Under the pieces are notes generated by a model. The model was not told the DNA's origin. It did no database searches and saw only the letters and a list, made by a program, of their open reading frames with translations. Made by a program: the position numbers and the translations under genes. Positions 8,592 to 16,255 of a stretch of DNA of 62,598 nucleotides are shown piece after piece. This stretch comes from Clostridia bacterium. Lineage in GTDB: Bacteria > Bacillota > Clostridia > Acetivibrionales > DSM-2933. Numbering within the stretch: position 1 is the first letter of the stretch; each line of letters starts with the position of its first letter. The stretch is taken from assembly GCA_026418275.1 (NCBI GenBank), contig JAOABQ010000019.1:1-62598 (forward strand), read 5' to 3'.

Positions 8592-9746
8592 GTGGTTATG
8601 AAGCGGAAACTGTTTAGCTTTAAACGATTTATGTCTATCGTAAAGAAAGAATTCATTCAAATTAAAAGAGACCCCATCAGCCTGAGACTTCCCATTGCTA
8701 TGCCCGTTGTGATGATGCTCCTCTTCGGCTATGCGGTAAATACTGAAGTTGAAAAAATCTCAACTATTGTTTTTGATCAAAGCAAAACTCAGGAGAGCCG
8801 GGAATACATTGAAAAATTCGTTGCTTCCAACTACTTTGAAATCAAATATAATGTAGGAAGCGAAAAGGAAATGTCCGAACTGATTGACGGAAACAAAGCC
8901 AAAGCAGGGCTTATTATTCCTTCCAATTATGCATCCGATCTAAAAAGAAATAAAACTCCACAAACCCAGCTTATTATCGATGGAACCGATCCCACAACAG
9001 CAAGAACAGCTTTAAACAGTGGTTTGCTTATTTCAGAATTGTATTCTCGGACTTTTAAAGAAAAGGCAATGAAAAAGATAGGCATATCCGCAGCCAAAAC
9101 TCCGGGTGTATCCATTAATTCAAAGGTTTGGTACAATCCAAACCTCAAAAGTACAAGATTTACCATTCCGGGTCTGGTTGGTTTGATTCTTCAAAATATC
9201 ACATTGATGCTGACTGCTTTTGCACTGGTCCGGGAAAAAGAACGCAGCACCATTGAACAGCTCATCGTCACCCCCATCCGGCCGCTGGAACTTATTTTGG
9301 GCAAATTGATTCCCTATGTTATGATCGGTTATGCAGGTTTCCTCTTTGCCCTATCCCTCTGCGTATACTGGTTTGGGGTGTTCCCGGTTGGTAGTATCGG
9401 CCTCCTTCTGCTTCTTGGATTCTTATTCGTCTTTTGCTCTCTTTCCATGGGCATGTTTATATCCACATTTGCAAAAAATCAGATGCAGGCTATGATGGTC
9501 ATGGTATTGATTCTTCTTCCCAGTGTACTTCTTTCCGGTTTCATTTTCCCAAGGGAATCCATGCCTATGGTCATTAACTGGATCGGTTACGCAATCCCGC
9601 TTACCTACTTCCTTGAAATTGTAAGGGGAATCATGCTCAAAGGTGTGGGAATCAGCTTTTTGTGGAATGACGTTATTGCCCTTTTATCATTCACTGTAAT
9701 CATATTGACATTGGCAACCTTAAGATTTAGAAAAAGTTTGGATTAG
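8592..9746 (+). CDS. ABC-2 type permease
   Basis: A 384-residue permease of the YbhS/YbhR kind: one N-terminal membrane segment (LPIAMPVVMMLLFGYAV), a large external domain of about 140 residues, then five C-terminal membrane segments including the family EKERSTIEQLIVTPIRPLEL loop. With the upstream ATPase and fusion lipoprotein it forms a complete export unit; substrates of homologues are hydrophobic drugs or cations. Start ATG at 8598 within MVMKRK is also possible; GGGAGGTG lies just upstream. The last 20 bases overlap a converging gene remnant. Confidence 0.93.
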   Translation: MVMKRKLFSFKRFMSIVKKEFIQIKRDPISLRLPIAMPVVMMLLFGYAVNTEVEKISTIVFDQSKTQESREYIEKFVASNYFEIKYNVGSEKEMSELIDGNKAKAGLIIPSNYASDLKRNKTPQTQLIIDGTDPTTARTALNSGLLISELYSRTFKEKAMKKIGISAAKTPGVSINSKVWYNPNLKSTRFTIPGLVGLILQNITLMLTAFALVREKERSTIEQLIVTPIRPLELILGKLIPYVMIGYAGFLFALSLCVYWFGVFPVGSIGLLLLLGFLFVFCSLSMGMFISTFAKNQMQAMMVMVLILLPSVLLSGFIFPRESMPMVINWIGYAIPLTYFLEIVRGIMLKGVGISFLWNDVIALLSFTVIILTLATLRFRKSLD

Positions 9747-10030
9747 TTTCTAAAAGGGCTGTTTTCGTAAAGGTAGGTGTATCACAACGTTTTGGAAGAA
9801 GCTCCTGCAATCCAAAATATGCGCCCTCTTTAGTGTTTACGATGGAACAGCCTTTTTTACTTCCTTATTTCTTCTTTGCTTTGGGTCAGCATCGGACTAT
9901 ACATCATGAGTGCATGATTTTGGGCGATAAACTCATCCCCTACTAAAATCCCCTTATCATATACTCTCCTTGAAATGGTGTTATGCTTTCTTAAGTCACC
10001 CCGAAAGCATTGAATCACAATGTAAGATGA
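9727..10030 (-). pseudogene. Frameshifted gene remnant, unknown family
   Basis: The minus strand reads as protein in two frames joined near 9857-9870. The upstream part is open from 10030 and contains RKHNTISRRVYDKGILVGDE and IAQNHALMMYSPMLTQSKEE before TAA at 9857. One frame over, it continues KKGCSIVNTKEGAYFGLQEL, LPKRCDTPTFTKTALLETNP, then NFF and TAA at 9727. Both parts have normal protein-like composition and no internal stops, and the 5' part lacks a start codon and ribosome site because an in-frame stop precedes it. I read this as the 3' end of a decayed gene. I do not recognise the family. Confidence 0.65.
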
Positions 10031-10109
10031 TTATTGCATATTTATATGTGGATAAAATGAATTTTTTTATGTAGAATATGATAAGACCTGCATTTTTCAA
10101 AGTGAGAAG

Positions 10110-10181
10110 CAAACACCGAAATGAATGAAATACCTAAAAGGATCTTGCTTTCATTATTTCAAAACTGTTAAACGGTGTTTG
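10110..10181. repeat. Imperfect inverted repeat before the methyltransferase gene
   Basis: CAAACACCG (10110-10118) pairs with CGGTGTTTG (10173-10181), and the adjoining GAAATGAATGAAA pairs with TTTCATTATTTC (10149-10160) with one missing base. It could be a small element or a structured leader; only one copy is seen. Confidence 0.5.
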
Positions 10182-10214
10182 TCAAAATAAATCTATATAC
10201 TTTCTGGAGGAATT

Positions 10215-11381
10215 ATGGCAAAAGCATTTATCGTTAAAGGCAAGGAAAAAAGGATTGAATACGGCCACCCATGGATTTTTAAAAGCGATATTGACCGGGT
10301 TGATGGAAGCTTTACCCCCGGCGATGTTGTGGATATATACAGTTATAAAAATAAATTTTTAGGAAGAGGGTATATCAATCCCAAATCTCAAATAACCATC
10401 CGGATTTTAACTTATGAACAGGAAGAAATCAACAGGGACTTTTTATATAAAAGAATCGCTGCTGCTTGGGAATATAGAAAAAAAATAGCAGACCCCAAAA
10501 GCTGCAGGGCAGTATTTGCCGAATCGGATTTTTTGCCTGCACTCATTGTCGATAAGTTCTCCGATTATTTGGTTGTTCAGACCCTTTCCTTGGGCATAGA
10601 GAAATTGAAGAACCAGCTTGTAGAAATTTTAGACGATGTGATCAAACCTGCCGGTATCTTCGAAAGGAATGATGTACCTGTAAGAGAATTGGAAGGACTT
10701 TCCCAAACCAAAGGCTTTCTGAAAGGCAATTTTAAAACCCAGATTGAAATGATTGAAAACGGAGTAAAGTTTATCGTAGATATTGAAAATGGCCAAAAAA
10801 CAGGCTTTTTCCTAGATCAAAAGGAAAACAGGGCTGCAATTAAACCCTATGTAGAAAATGCGAAGGTCCTTGATTGCTTTACCCATACAGGCTCCTTTGC
10901 TCTTCATGCGGCTTATTACAATGCCAAGGATGTTTTGGGAATTGATATATCCGAGCACGCAGTAGACTGCGCAACTAAGAATGCTAAAATGAATGGGTTT
11001 ACAAATTGCCGTTTTGAAGCTGCAAATACCTTTGACAAGCTTAGGGAATATTATGATGCCGGTGAAAAATTTGATACGATTATCTTGGATCCGCCAGCCT
11101 TCACCAAATCCAAAGGGGCTGTAGAAGGTGCCGTCCGCGGGTATAAGGAAATCAATCTAAGAGCAATGAAGATCATCGAAAGTGGAGGCTTCCTTGTTAC
11201 CTGTTCCTGCTCCCATCATGTAGATCCGGAATTATTTATGGATATCATTTATAATGCAGCAATAGATTCAAAAAGAAAGGTCAGGTTGTTAGAATTGAGA
11301 TCGCAGGCAAAAGACCATCCTATTTTACTTGCTTCAGAAGAAACCCAATATTTAAAATGCGCTATATTGCAAATCGTATAA
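10215..11381 (+). CDS. rlmI: Class I SAM-dependent rRNA (cytosine-5) methyltransferase, RlmI/RlmK type
   Basis: A 388-residue COG1092 protein. The N-terminal PUA-like domain (about 1-75; GHPWIFKSDIDRVDG, GDVVDIYSYKNKFLGRGY) binds RNA. The methyltransferase part has motif I LDCFTHTGSFALHAA and motif IV LDPPAFTKSK, and the TCSCSHHV segment carries the conserved cysteine. In E. coli RlmI methylates C1962 of 23S rRNA; an equivalent target is likely here. Ribosome site TCTGGAGG precedes ATG 10215. It stands alone between a gene remnant and a nested pair of mobile elements. Confidence 0.9.
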   Translation: MAKAFIVKGKEKRIEYGHPWIFKSDIDRVDGSFTPGDVVDIYSYKNKFLGRGYINPKSQITIRILTYEQEEINRDFLYKRIAAAWEYRKKIADPKSCRAVFAESDFLPALIVDKFSDYLVVQTLSLGIEKLKNQLVEILDDVIKPAGIFERNDVPVRELEGLSQTKGFLKGNFKTQIEMIENGVKFIVDIENGQKTGFFLDQKENRAAIKPYVENAKVLDCFTHTGSFALHAAYYNAKDVLGIDISEHAVDCATKNAKMNGFTNCRFEAANTFDKLREYYDAGEKFDTIILDPPAFTKSKGAVEGAVRGYKEINLRAMKIIESGGFLVTCSCSHHVDPELFMDIIYNAAIDSKRKVRLLELRSQAKDHPILLASEETQYLKCAILQIV

Positions 11382-11496
11382 GCGTTATAATAAATTTTAT
11401 ATTATACCACGGTACTATTTACCCTTTAAAGGCTTATTGCTTGCTTCCACAGGTTGACCGTTCATAGATTGAGTAAGGATTTGACTAATCGATTTA

Positions 11497-11698
11497 CTAG
11501 TGCTTTTTAACACAACAAATTTGTAGAGATAACGAACTGTATTTCGATTTCTGAAAGACCTTGTAAACCAGGTATTTCATCTCTCGAATTTTACTATGTT
11601 TACACTTCTTTATCTATAGCTTTTCAAAGTGTTAAAAATGCACTTCCTCTGTTTGTTTCTCTCATACCCTAGAAAAGAATTACATTACGAGGCACTAG
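11497..11698 (+). mobile_element. MITE-like element family A, copy 1, interrupted by a family B element
   Basis: The ends are CTAGTGCTTTTTAACACAAC (left) and GAGGCACTAG (right). The total of 202 bases equals a 107-base A copy plus 95 bases of inserted B. The 115-base stretch between rlmI and this element shows no gene. Confidence 0.85.
11524..11616 (-). mobile_element. MITE-like element family B inserted in an A copy
   Basis: Runs from TAGAGATAACGAACTGTA to CACTTCTTTATCTATAG, in reverse orientation relative to the 23507 copy, and is flanked by TA dinucleotides. It splits A between CAAATTT and TTTCAAAGTG, which are adjacent in uninterrupted copies. Confidence 0.82.
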
Positions 11699-11738
11699 CG
11701 ATTAAGTAGGAATCCCTCTTTTCCATGGCAATTCCTAC

Positions 11739-12128
11739 TTAATCGGACAGCTTGGTTTCCAAGGAGTCCAAAACTCCATATACAACGGTCTTTAACGCTT
11801 CTTCCTTAAAGGGTTTTTTTAGTACATGTACAGCACCCAGACGTTTTGCAATATTTAGTAGATCTGTTCCCTCAAAGTTTTCACACCCGGTGACAGCAAT
11901 AATCTTAATATCCGGAACTTCTCTTTTAAACTCAGAAATGATTTCAAACCCTTCCTTTTCCGGCATAAGAATATCTGTAATAACCAAATCCGGCTTTTCC
12001 TTTTTAAATAATTCCGAACCCTTTTTCCCGTTTTCAGCCTCCAAAATTACTATATCGGGTCCTAATAATACATTGTGCATATAAGACCTTACGGTTTCAT
12101 TGTCTTCAATAATCAAGATCCTTTTCAA
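11739..12128 (-). CDS. Stand-alone response-regulator receiver protein
   Basis: A 129-residue CheY-like single domain with no output domain. Conserved residues: acidic pair Glu8-Asp9 (IEDNE), phospho-acceptor Asp52 (LVITDILMP), Thr80 (AVTG) and Lys104 (LKKPF). Such proteins act by protein contact, for example in chemotaxis, sporulation phosphorelay or kinase control. No histidine kinase is nearby, so the partner cannot be named. It is flanked on both sides by nested MITE-like elements. Confidence 0.92.
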   Translation of the reverse strand: MKRILIIEDNETVRSYMHNVLLGPDIVILEAENGKKGSELFKKEKPDLVITDILMPEKEGFEIISEFKREVPDIKIIAVTGCENFEGTDLLNIAKRLGAVHVLKKPFKEEALKTVVYGVLDSLETKLSD

Positions 12129-12191
12129 ATCAGATACCCTCCTGAAATTTGCTTAAAACGTGCGCTCTAAGTTATGGGATTAAATATACTA

Positions 12192-12394
12192 TAGATAACG
12201 AAATATAAACATGATAAAACCCAAGAGATGAAATACCTGATTTACCTAATGCCGCGAAATCTAATTCTTTCCAGGGTATGCGAAGCACAAACAGTGGAAA
12301 TGTATTTTAGCATTTTGATAAACAAAAAATTGGCTGTGTTAAAAAGCACTAGGTGTCAGAAATTGAAGCTTAATTTTACAGTTCGTTATCTCTC
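12192..12394 (+). mobile_element. MITE-like element family B, interrupted by a family A element
   Basis: Left end TAGATAACGAAATATAAACA and right end TTTTACAGTTCGTTATCTCT. The 203 bases equal about 96 of B plus a 107-base A. The break falls in the segment that reads TTTACTTAGGTGTC in the intact copy at 23507. Confidence 0.85.
12246..12352 (-). mobile_element. MITE-like element family A inserted in a B copy
   Basis: A 107-base A copy in inverted orientation, bounded by CTAA on the left and CTAG on the right. The host B sequence resumes with GTGTCAGAAAT, so the target was a CTAR tetranucleotide. Confidence 0.85.
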
Positions 12395-12614
12395 ATAAAT
12401 ATTAGTTTAATTCTAAAATATAAATTAATACTCTTTTATAAAAATTACAACAAACCCAATGCAGCTATCTTTCACAGCCTCGTTGAAGCATTGAACAATT
12501 ACTCACATATGCGGGATAGAAGGGACGATTATCGTATTTATCTATGAATATATATTCTTCATATATTTAGCATTCCCTCTAAATTTTTTCGCTATTTTTC
12601 GACATAGGCATCAT

Positions 12615-12721
12615 CTAGTACTTTTTAACACAACAAATTTTAAGTTTCAAAGTGTTAAAAATGCACTTCCTCTGTTTGTGCCTCGCATACCCCAGAAAAG
12701 AATTACGTTACGAGGCACCAG
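12615..12721 (+). mobile_element. MITE-like element family A, copy 3
   Basis: A 107-base copy from CTAGTACTTTTTAACACAAC to GAGGCACCAG. The rest of the 12129-12899 interval shows no convincing gene; it is AT-rich. Confidence 0.85.
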
Positions 12722-12899
12722 TATTACCTTACTTATATAATCAATTAAATAAATTTTTATGTAACTAAAAGTGTAACCTTTTTTTTGCCCTCTAATATAA
12801 TAGTATTGTAGATAATTACTTTAAGATAAAAAAATGGATGAGTTACAAATAGATTATAAGAATAGGTTGAAGGATGTTATGTAAAAAGGAGGAATAATT

Positions 12900-13682
12900 A
12901 TGTCACATATTGAAAATTATGATGGCCATAAGGTAAAAATTGAAGCAGGCCAAATTCATAATCCCGATTGTTTCCCACCACCGAACGAACTTGTCTGTAT
13001 CCAAGTTCCCAAGGTATTTGATCAAGTTGCTGTAAGAGATTGCGTAACCAGAACAATCAATCTTATGCCTTGCCACAGCGTGAACAATCCAACATTTGCA
13101 TTCGAAGGTGCCAGCAACTTCGATATAGTTGAAGTAAAAGTTATATCAAAATCAGACTCTATGACAAGACCTGGTTTCAAAAAACTTAAATTGTTTGTAA
13201 AAGTAAGATACACAATTTACTATACTGACGGAATGAATCAGTTACAACAAACCGATGAAGCAACTTTCAATCTTACTATCAATGAAATCTACTGCCCAAG
13301 CTGCCTTGCACAGATCGGCGTAATTCGTTATCCAAAAGACTATACTGGCGCTCCAGTAGGAACGATTGATGAAGATGGCTTATTCATCAAGGTAGAAGCT
13401 CTGATTGAAGCATTCAACGATGCAATCAGCCCATGCACAGGTGCATTAACCCTTGATTTGGGTGCATTCTTTATTGTTAAATGTGAATGTGTTGTTCAGC
13501 TTTTGATTCCTGCTTACGGTTACTGCCCAGTTCCTCCGGAACAAATCAACCCTGCATCACAAACATGCAAAACATTTAATGACAGAGTAAGAACTCCGTT
13601 TCCGACTAAATTCTTCCCTGACCAAAAAGTTAACCCCCTTGATACACATGGACACCATGGTCACGGGCATAGAGAAGAATAA
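12900..13682 (+). CDS. Putative spore-surface structural protein with His-rich tail
   Basis: A 260-residue protein without signal peptide or membrane segment. It has many cysteines in pairs and short motifs (YCPSCLAQ, VKCECVVQLLIPAYGYCPVP), a beta-rich central region, and a C-terminal THGHHGHGHREE tail that could bind metal. The style (short N-terminal polar arm, LLIPAYGYCPVPP and Cys pairs) resembles clostridial spore coat or exosporium proteins, and the 39254 gene has the same general build. AAAAGGAGG precedes ATG 12900. A hairpin terminator follows. Function is inferred from composition and neighbours; I cannot name a family. Confidence 0.6.
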   Translation: MSHIENYDGHKVKIEAGQIHNPDCFPPPNELVCIQVPKVFDQVAVRDCVTRTINLMPCHSVNNPTFAFEGASNFDIVEVKVISKSDSMTRPGFKKLKLFVKVRYTIYYTDGMNQLQQTDEATFNLTINEIYCPSCLAQIGVIRYPKDYTGAPVGTIDEDGLFIKVEALIEAFNDAISPCTGALTLDLGAFFIVKCECVVQLLIPAYGYCPVPPEQINPASQTCKTFNDRVRTPFPTKFFPDQKVNPLDTHGHHGHGHREE

Positions 13683-13690
13683 TTTTGAGT

Positions 13691-13722
13691 ACGTGGAGCC
13701 GCCTCGCAGCTCCACGTATTTT
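13691..13722 (+). terminator. Terminator after the 12900 gene
   Basis: A nine-pair stem, ACGTGGAGC (13691-13699) with GCTCCACGT (13709-13717), followed by ATTTTG. Only 26 bases remain to the next start codon, so it may attenuate rather than fully stop transcription. Confidence 0.75.
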
Positions 13723-13742
13723 GCCTTCAAGAGGTGAAATTT

Positions 13743-14006
13743 ATGGCTAATTACTATATAGAGGTAGAAACCCGCGCACATGCCTTTTTGCTGCAGCGTC
13801 GCATGGAAAGTGGCGGGGTTCAATGTGAGATAACTTATATGCCGAGAGAAATCATGACATCCCTTTGCAATATGGGCGTAAGATTTGACGAAAGCGAACT
13901 TGAACCTGCATTAGCACTTCTGCGCCGTTCGGGACTTCCCGGCTGCCGTTTGTATCGGGAAGATATCAAGCCTAATGACATTTCATATACGGAAGTGGAA
14001 ATATAG
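13743..14006 (+). CDS. DUF3343 family protein
   Basis: An 87-residue protein. ETRAHAFLLQRRMESGGVQC at the start and a small alpha-beta fold match DUF3343, short proteins related to putative Se/S carriers that usually have a conserved Cys near residue 30, here in the GVQCEITYMPRE segment. The function of the family is not established. ATG 13743 follows AGAGGTG; an upstream GTG at 13734 lies inside that site. It may be co-transcribed with the preceding coat-like gene if the hairpin is leaky. Confidence 0.7.
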   Translation: MANYYIEVETRAHAFLLQRRMESGGVQCEITYMPREIMTSLCNMGVRFDESELEPALALLRRSGLPGCRLYREDIKPNDISYTEVEI

Positions 14007-14010
14007 TTAA

Positions 14011-14046
14011 AGGGATATGAGCAAAATTCATATCCCTCTTTTATTT
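14011..14046 (+). terminator. Terminator after the DUF3343 gene
   Basis: GGGATATGA (14012-14020) pairs with TCATATCCC (14028-14036), followed by TCTTTTATTT. Confidence 0.85.
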
Positions 14047-14099
14047 ATACTCGTTTATATTAAAAGTTGTATTACCATTTTTCCAAACATAATGATTTT

Positions 14100-14462
14100 C
14101 TATATAACTTCAATGTGTTCTTTATTTAAAGCGCCTAAAAACAAACTTACTTTTGAACCCTTTCGAACAACACCTCCCCGGTTATAAAAAAGAAAAACAT
14201 CATTACAGACCTTTCCTGCATATTTCTTTTTTATTCGATCAAACTGAACAAAATTTACCAAATATAGCTTTTGTCCTGTTTCCTCATCCACCATAAAAAC
14301 GGCTGTCTCTTTTGTGCATTTATCCGGCCTGGACAACCGGTAACGCACATCTATAAAATTCCCATTCTTTGATAATAATGCTTTATCAACAAAAATTCTT
14401 TGCTTTTTTAATCTATATGTATTCAAGAGACGTATCCTTAAAAGAGCATGGATTATTTTCAT
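14100..14462 (-). CDS. Hypothetical protein, unknown family
   Basis: A 120-residue basic protein with no signal peptide and no membrane segment. It starts MKIIHALLRIRLLNTYRLKK and has a beta-rich middle (FIDVRYRLSRPDKC, KETAVFMVDEETGQKLYLV) and a C-terminal RGGVVRKGSKVSLFLGALN segment resembling a small OB or SH3-like barrel. ATG 14462 lies eight bases after GAGGAG; a GTG at 14471 overlaps that site. It is the gene next to a nucleotide-sugar epimerase on the same strand, 285 bases downstream of it. I cannot assign a function. Confidence 0.55.
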   Translation of the reverse strand: MKIIHALLRIRLLNTYRLKKQRIFVDKALLSKNGNFIDVRYRLSRPDKCTKETAVFMVDEETGQKLYLVNFVQFDRIKKKYAGKVCNDVFLFYNRGGVVRKGSKVSLFLGALNKEHIEVI

Positions 14463-14746
14463 TCCCTTCACTCCTCGTATACTGGTTTAAAAAGATATAA
14501 AAGGAAACAGGTATCTGTAAAGAAACTTCCCATTTCCTTTCAATAAAATTCATTTGTAGGATCCTCGGTCAGGTACCTATAAATGTTAAATCTACGTATC
14601 AGTATCATCCCCTGTTGGATGAGTGAATTTAAAAATATGAAACCCTGCATGTTTCAATAACTGATTCCATGTATATCCTCCTCTACAATCGATTTTCCAA
14701 CCATGCATCTGATTCCAATTTGGAGAATTCATGCTTCACTACCAGG

Positions 14747-15736
14747 TTAATCATCGAGGCTCCACCATTGTCTATTTTCCTTATACCACCGGACGGTATC
14801 CTTAATGCCTTCTTCAAATTTGACTTTACTGGACCAGCTAAGATTATTTCTTATCTTATAACTATTGAGTATAGACCCGGCATGTTTCACTTCTCTATCT
14901 TCTGCAGTTAAATACCGGTCCTCGGGCTTACCTAAAATATTCAACACCTTTCTTGCGATTTCAATTTCCGATAAGCACTCACCTGACCCGATATTGTATG
15001 TTTCTCCGGCTTTTCCGTAAAACATGGTCCGTATAAGCGCTATAGCGTGGTCAACAACATGAACATATTCTTTTGCGCTTCGTGTATTTGAATTTACAGT
15101 GATTGGCCTATCCTCTATTGCCGCTTTTATGCAATTGGGAATAAACTCATTTACATTCTGATAAGGTCCGTAGTTTTGACAGCTCCGGGTGATAATAACA
15201 GGAATTTTATAGGATTTGGAATAGGCTCTAACAAGCAGGTCTGCACCTGCTTTTGACGCGGAATAGATGCCTCCGGGGTCTATTAACGACTCCTCCAATA
15301 AATAGTCTTCTGCTTTGTCGTTTTTACCATAGACCTCTGCTGTAGAAATGTGAATAAACCGTTTATCCTCCAATGTGCCTTTTCCCCAGTAATATCTGGC
15401 ACTTTCCATAAGCGTCAATGTACCTAAGATATTAGTCTCTACAAAAACAGCAGCATTATTTACCGCAGCATCCTTCCGTGTTACTGCTGCAAAATTAATT
15501 ATGTAATCAGGCCTATACCTTTTAATAACATAACTAACCAACTCATGATTCACAATATCACCCTTTATAAAATGATGCCTTGGTGAATTTTCAAACTCCT
15601 TCAAATTATCCAGGTCAGATTCCCCTGTAAGCTTATCCAAGTTAACTATAATAAAATTTTTATTTCTTCTTAGGAAATACCTTATGAAATTGCTGCCGAT
15701 AAAACCGGCCCCACCCGTCACAAGTATAACTTTCAT
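14747..15736 (-). CDS. NAD-dependent sugar-nucleotide epimerase/dehydratase, RmlB-like
   Basis: A 329-residue extended SDR close to dTDP-glucose 4,6-dehydratase in length and layout. The NAD-binding GGAGFIG is at 8-14, the SDR catalytic pair is Tyr158 and Lys162 (YSASK), and NYGPYQ and NIGSGE are family motifs. In RmlB the dehydration step uses Asp and Glu in STDEVYG; here the motif is STAEVYG (Ala133, Glu134), and the usual HFAAESHVD segment is NFAAVTRKD. It may therefore be an epimerase or a dehydratase with altered chemistry. Ribosome site GGGAG precedes ATG 15736. It probably feeds the surrounding glycosyltransferases. The 15737-16023 stretch holds no visible gene. Confidence 0.85.
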   Translation of the reverse strand: MKVILVTGGAGFIGSNFIRYFLRRNKNFIIVNLDKLTGESDLDNLKEFENSPRHHFIKGDIVNHELVSYVIKRYRPDYIINFAAVTRKDAAVNNAAVFVETNILGTLTLMESARYYWGKGTLEDKRFIHISTAEVYGKNDKAEDYLLEESLIDPGGIYSASKAGADLLVRAYSKSYKIPVIITRSCQNYGPYQNVNEFIPNCIKAAIEDRPITVNSNTRSAKEYVHVVDHAIALIRTMFYGKAGETYNIGSGECLSEIEIARKVLNILGKPEDRYLTAEDREVKHAGSILNSYKIRNNLSWSSKVKFEEGIKDTVRWYKENRQWWSLDD

Positions 15737-16023
15737 ATAATCTTCTCCCGTTAAACGTTTATGTCTACTTCCATTTTATTAAAATCGCCCTCAAAATGTG
15801 CTTGAGTTATGTTTACTACAGAAAAAACCTTCATATTGAAATTTGCATTTTAAACGGCGTTTTATCGTATTTTAAAATGTCATCCTATCACTCACCAACT
15901 TATGTTAATAAATACCCTTTGTAAGCAAATTCAAAATTCAAATCACTTTCTTACAGGAAACCGCTTTATGGATACTGATCTGTCAAATTCCATGTATTCT
16001 TAACCACTGTTTAGACATTTCAT

Positions 16024-16130
16024 CAGTGACTTGCAGTGTAATTCCTTTCCAGGGTATGGGGGGTAACAAATAGACGAAGTGAATTCTAAAACTTTGAAAA
16101 ACAAAAAATTTGTTATGGTAAAAAGCACTA
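16024..16130 (-). mobile_element. MITE-like element family A, degenerate copy
   Basis: A 107-base inverted copy. Matching blocks include GTAATTCCTTTCCAGGGTAT and AAATTTGTTATGGTAAAAAG then CACTA. It is more diverged than the other copies. Confidence 0.75.
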
Positions 16131-16255
16131 TTATATTAAAGCACCAGCATTTCATCCTACGTACTTTCTGGCGCAACCATGCATATAATGCTAAAGGGCT
16201 TTACTTTTTAAGCTCCTAAAAAACAACCTTTAAATTAAAGGAGGAATTTTATAAA

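Noticed and set aside
10110..10181. Riboswitch before rlmI
   Set aside because: Only a simple imperfect inverted repeat; no recognisable riboswitch core and rlmI is not usually riboswitch-controlled.
12395..12614. Possible gene between element copies
   Set aside because: No open frame with a ribosome site; AT-rich with only weak repeats.
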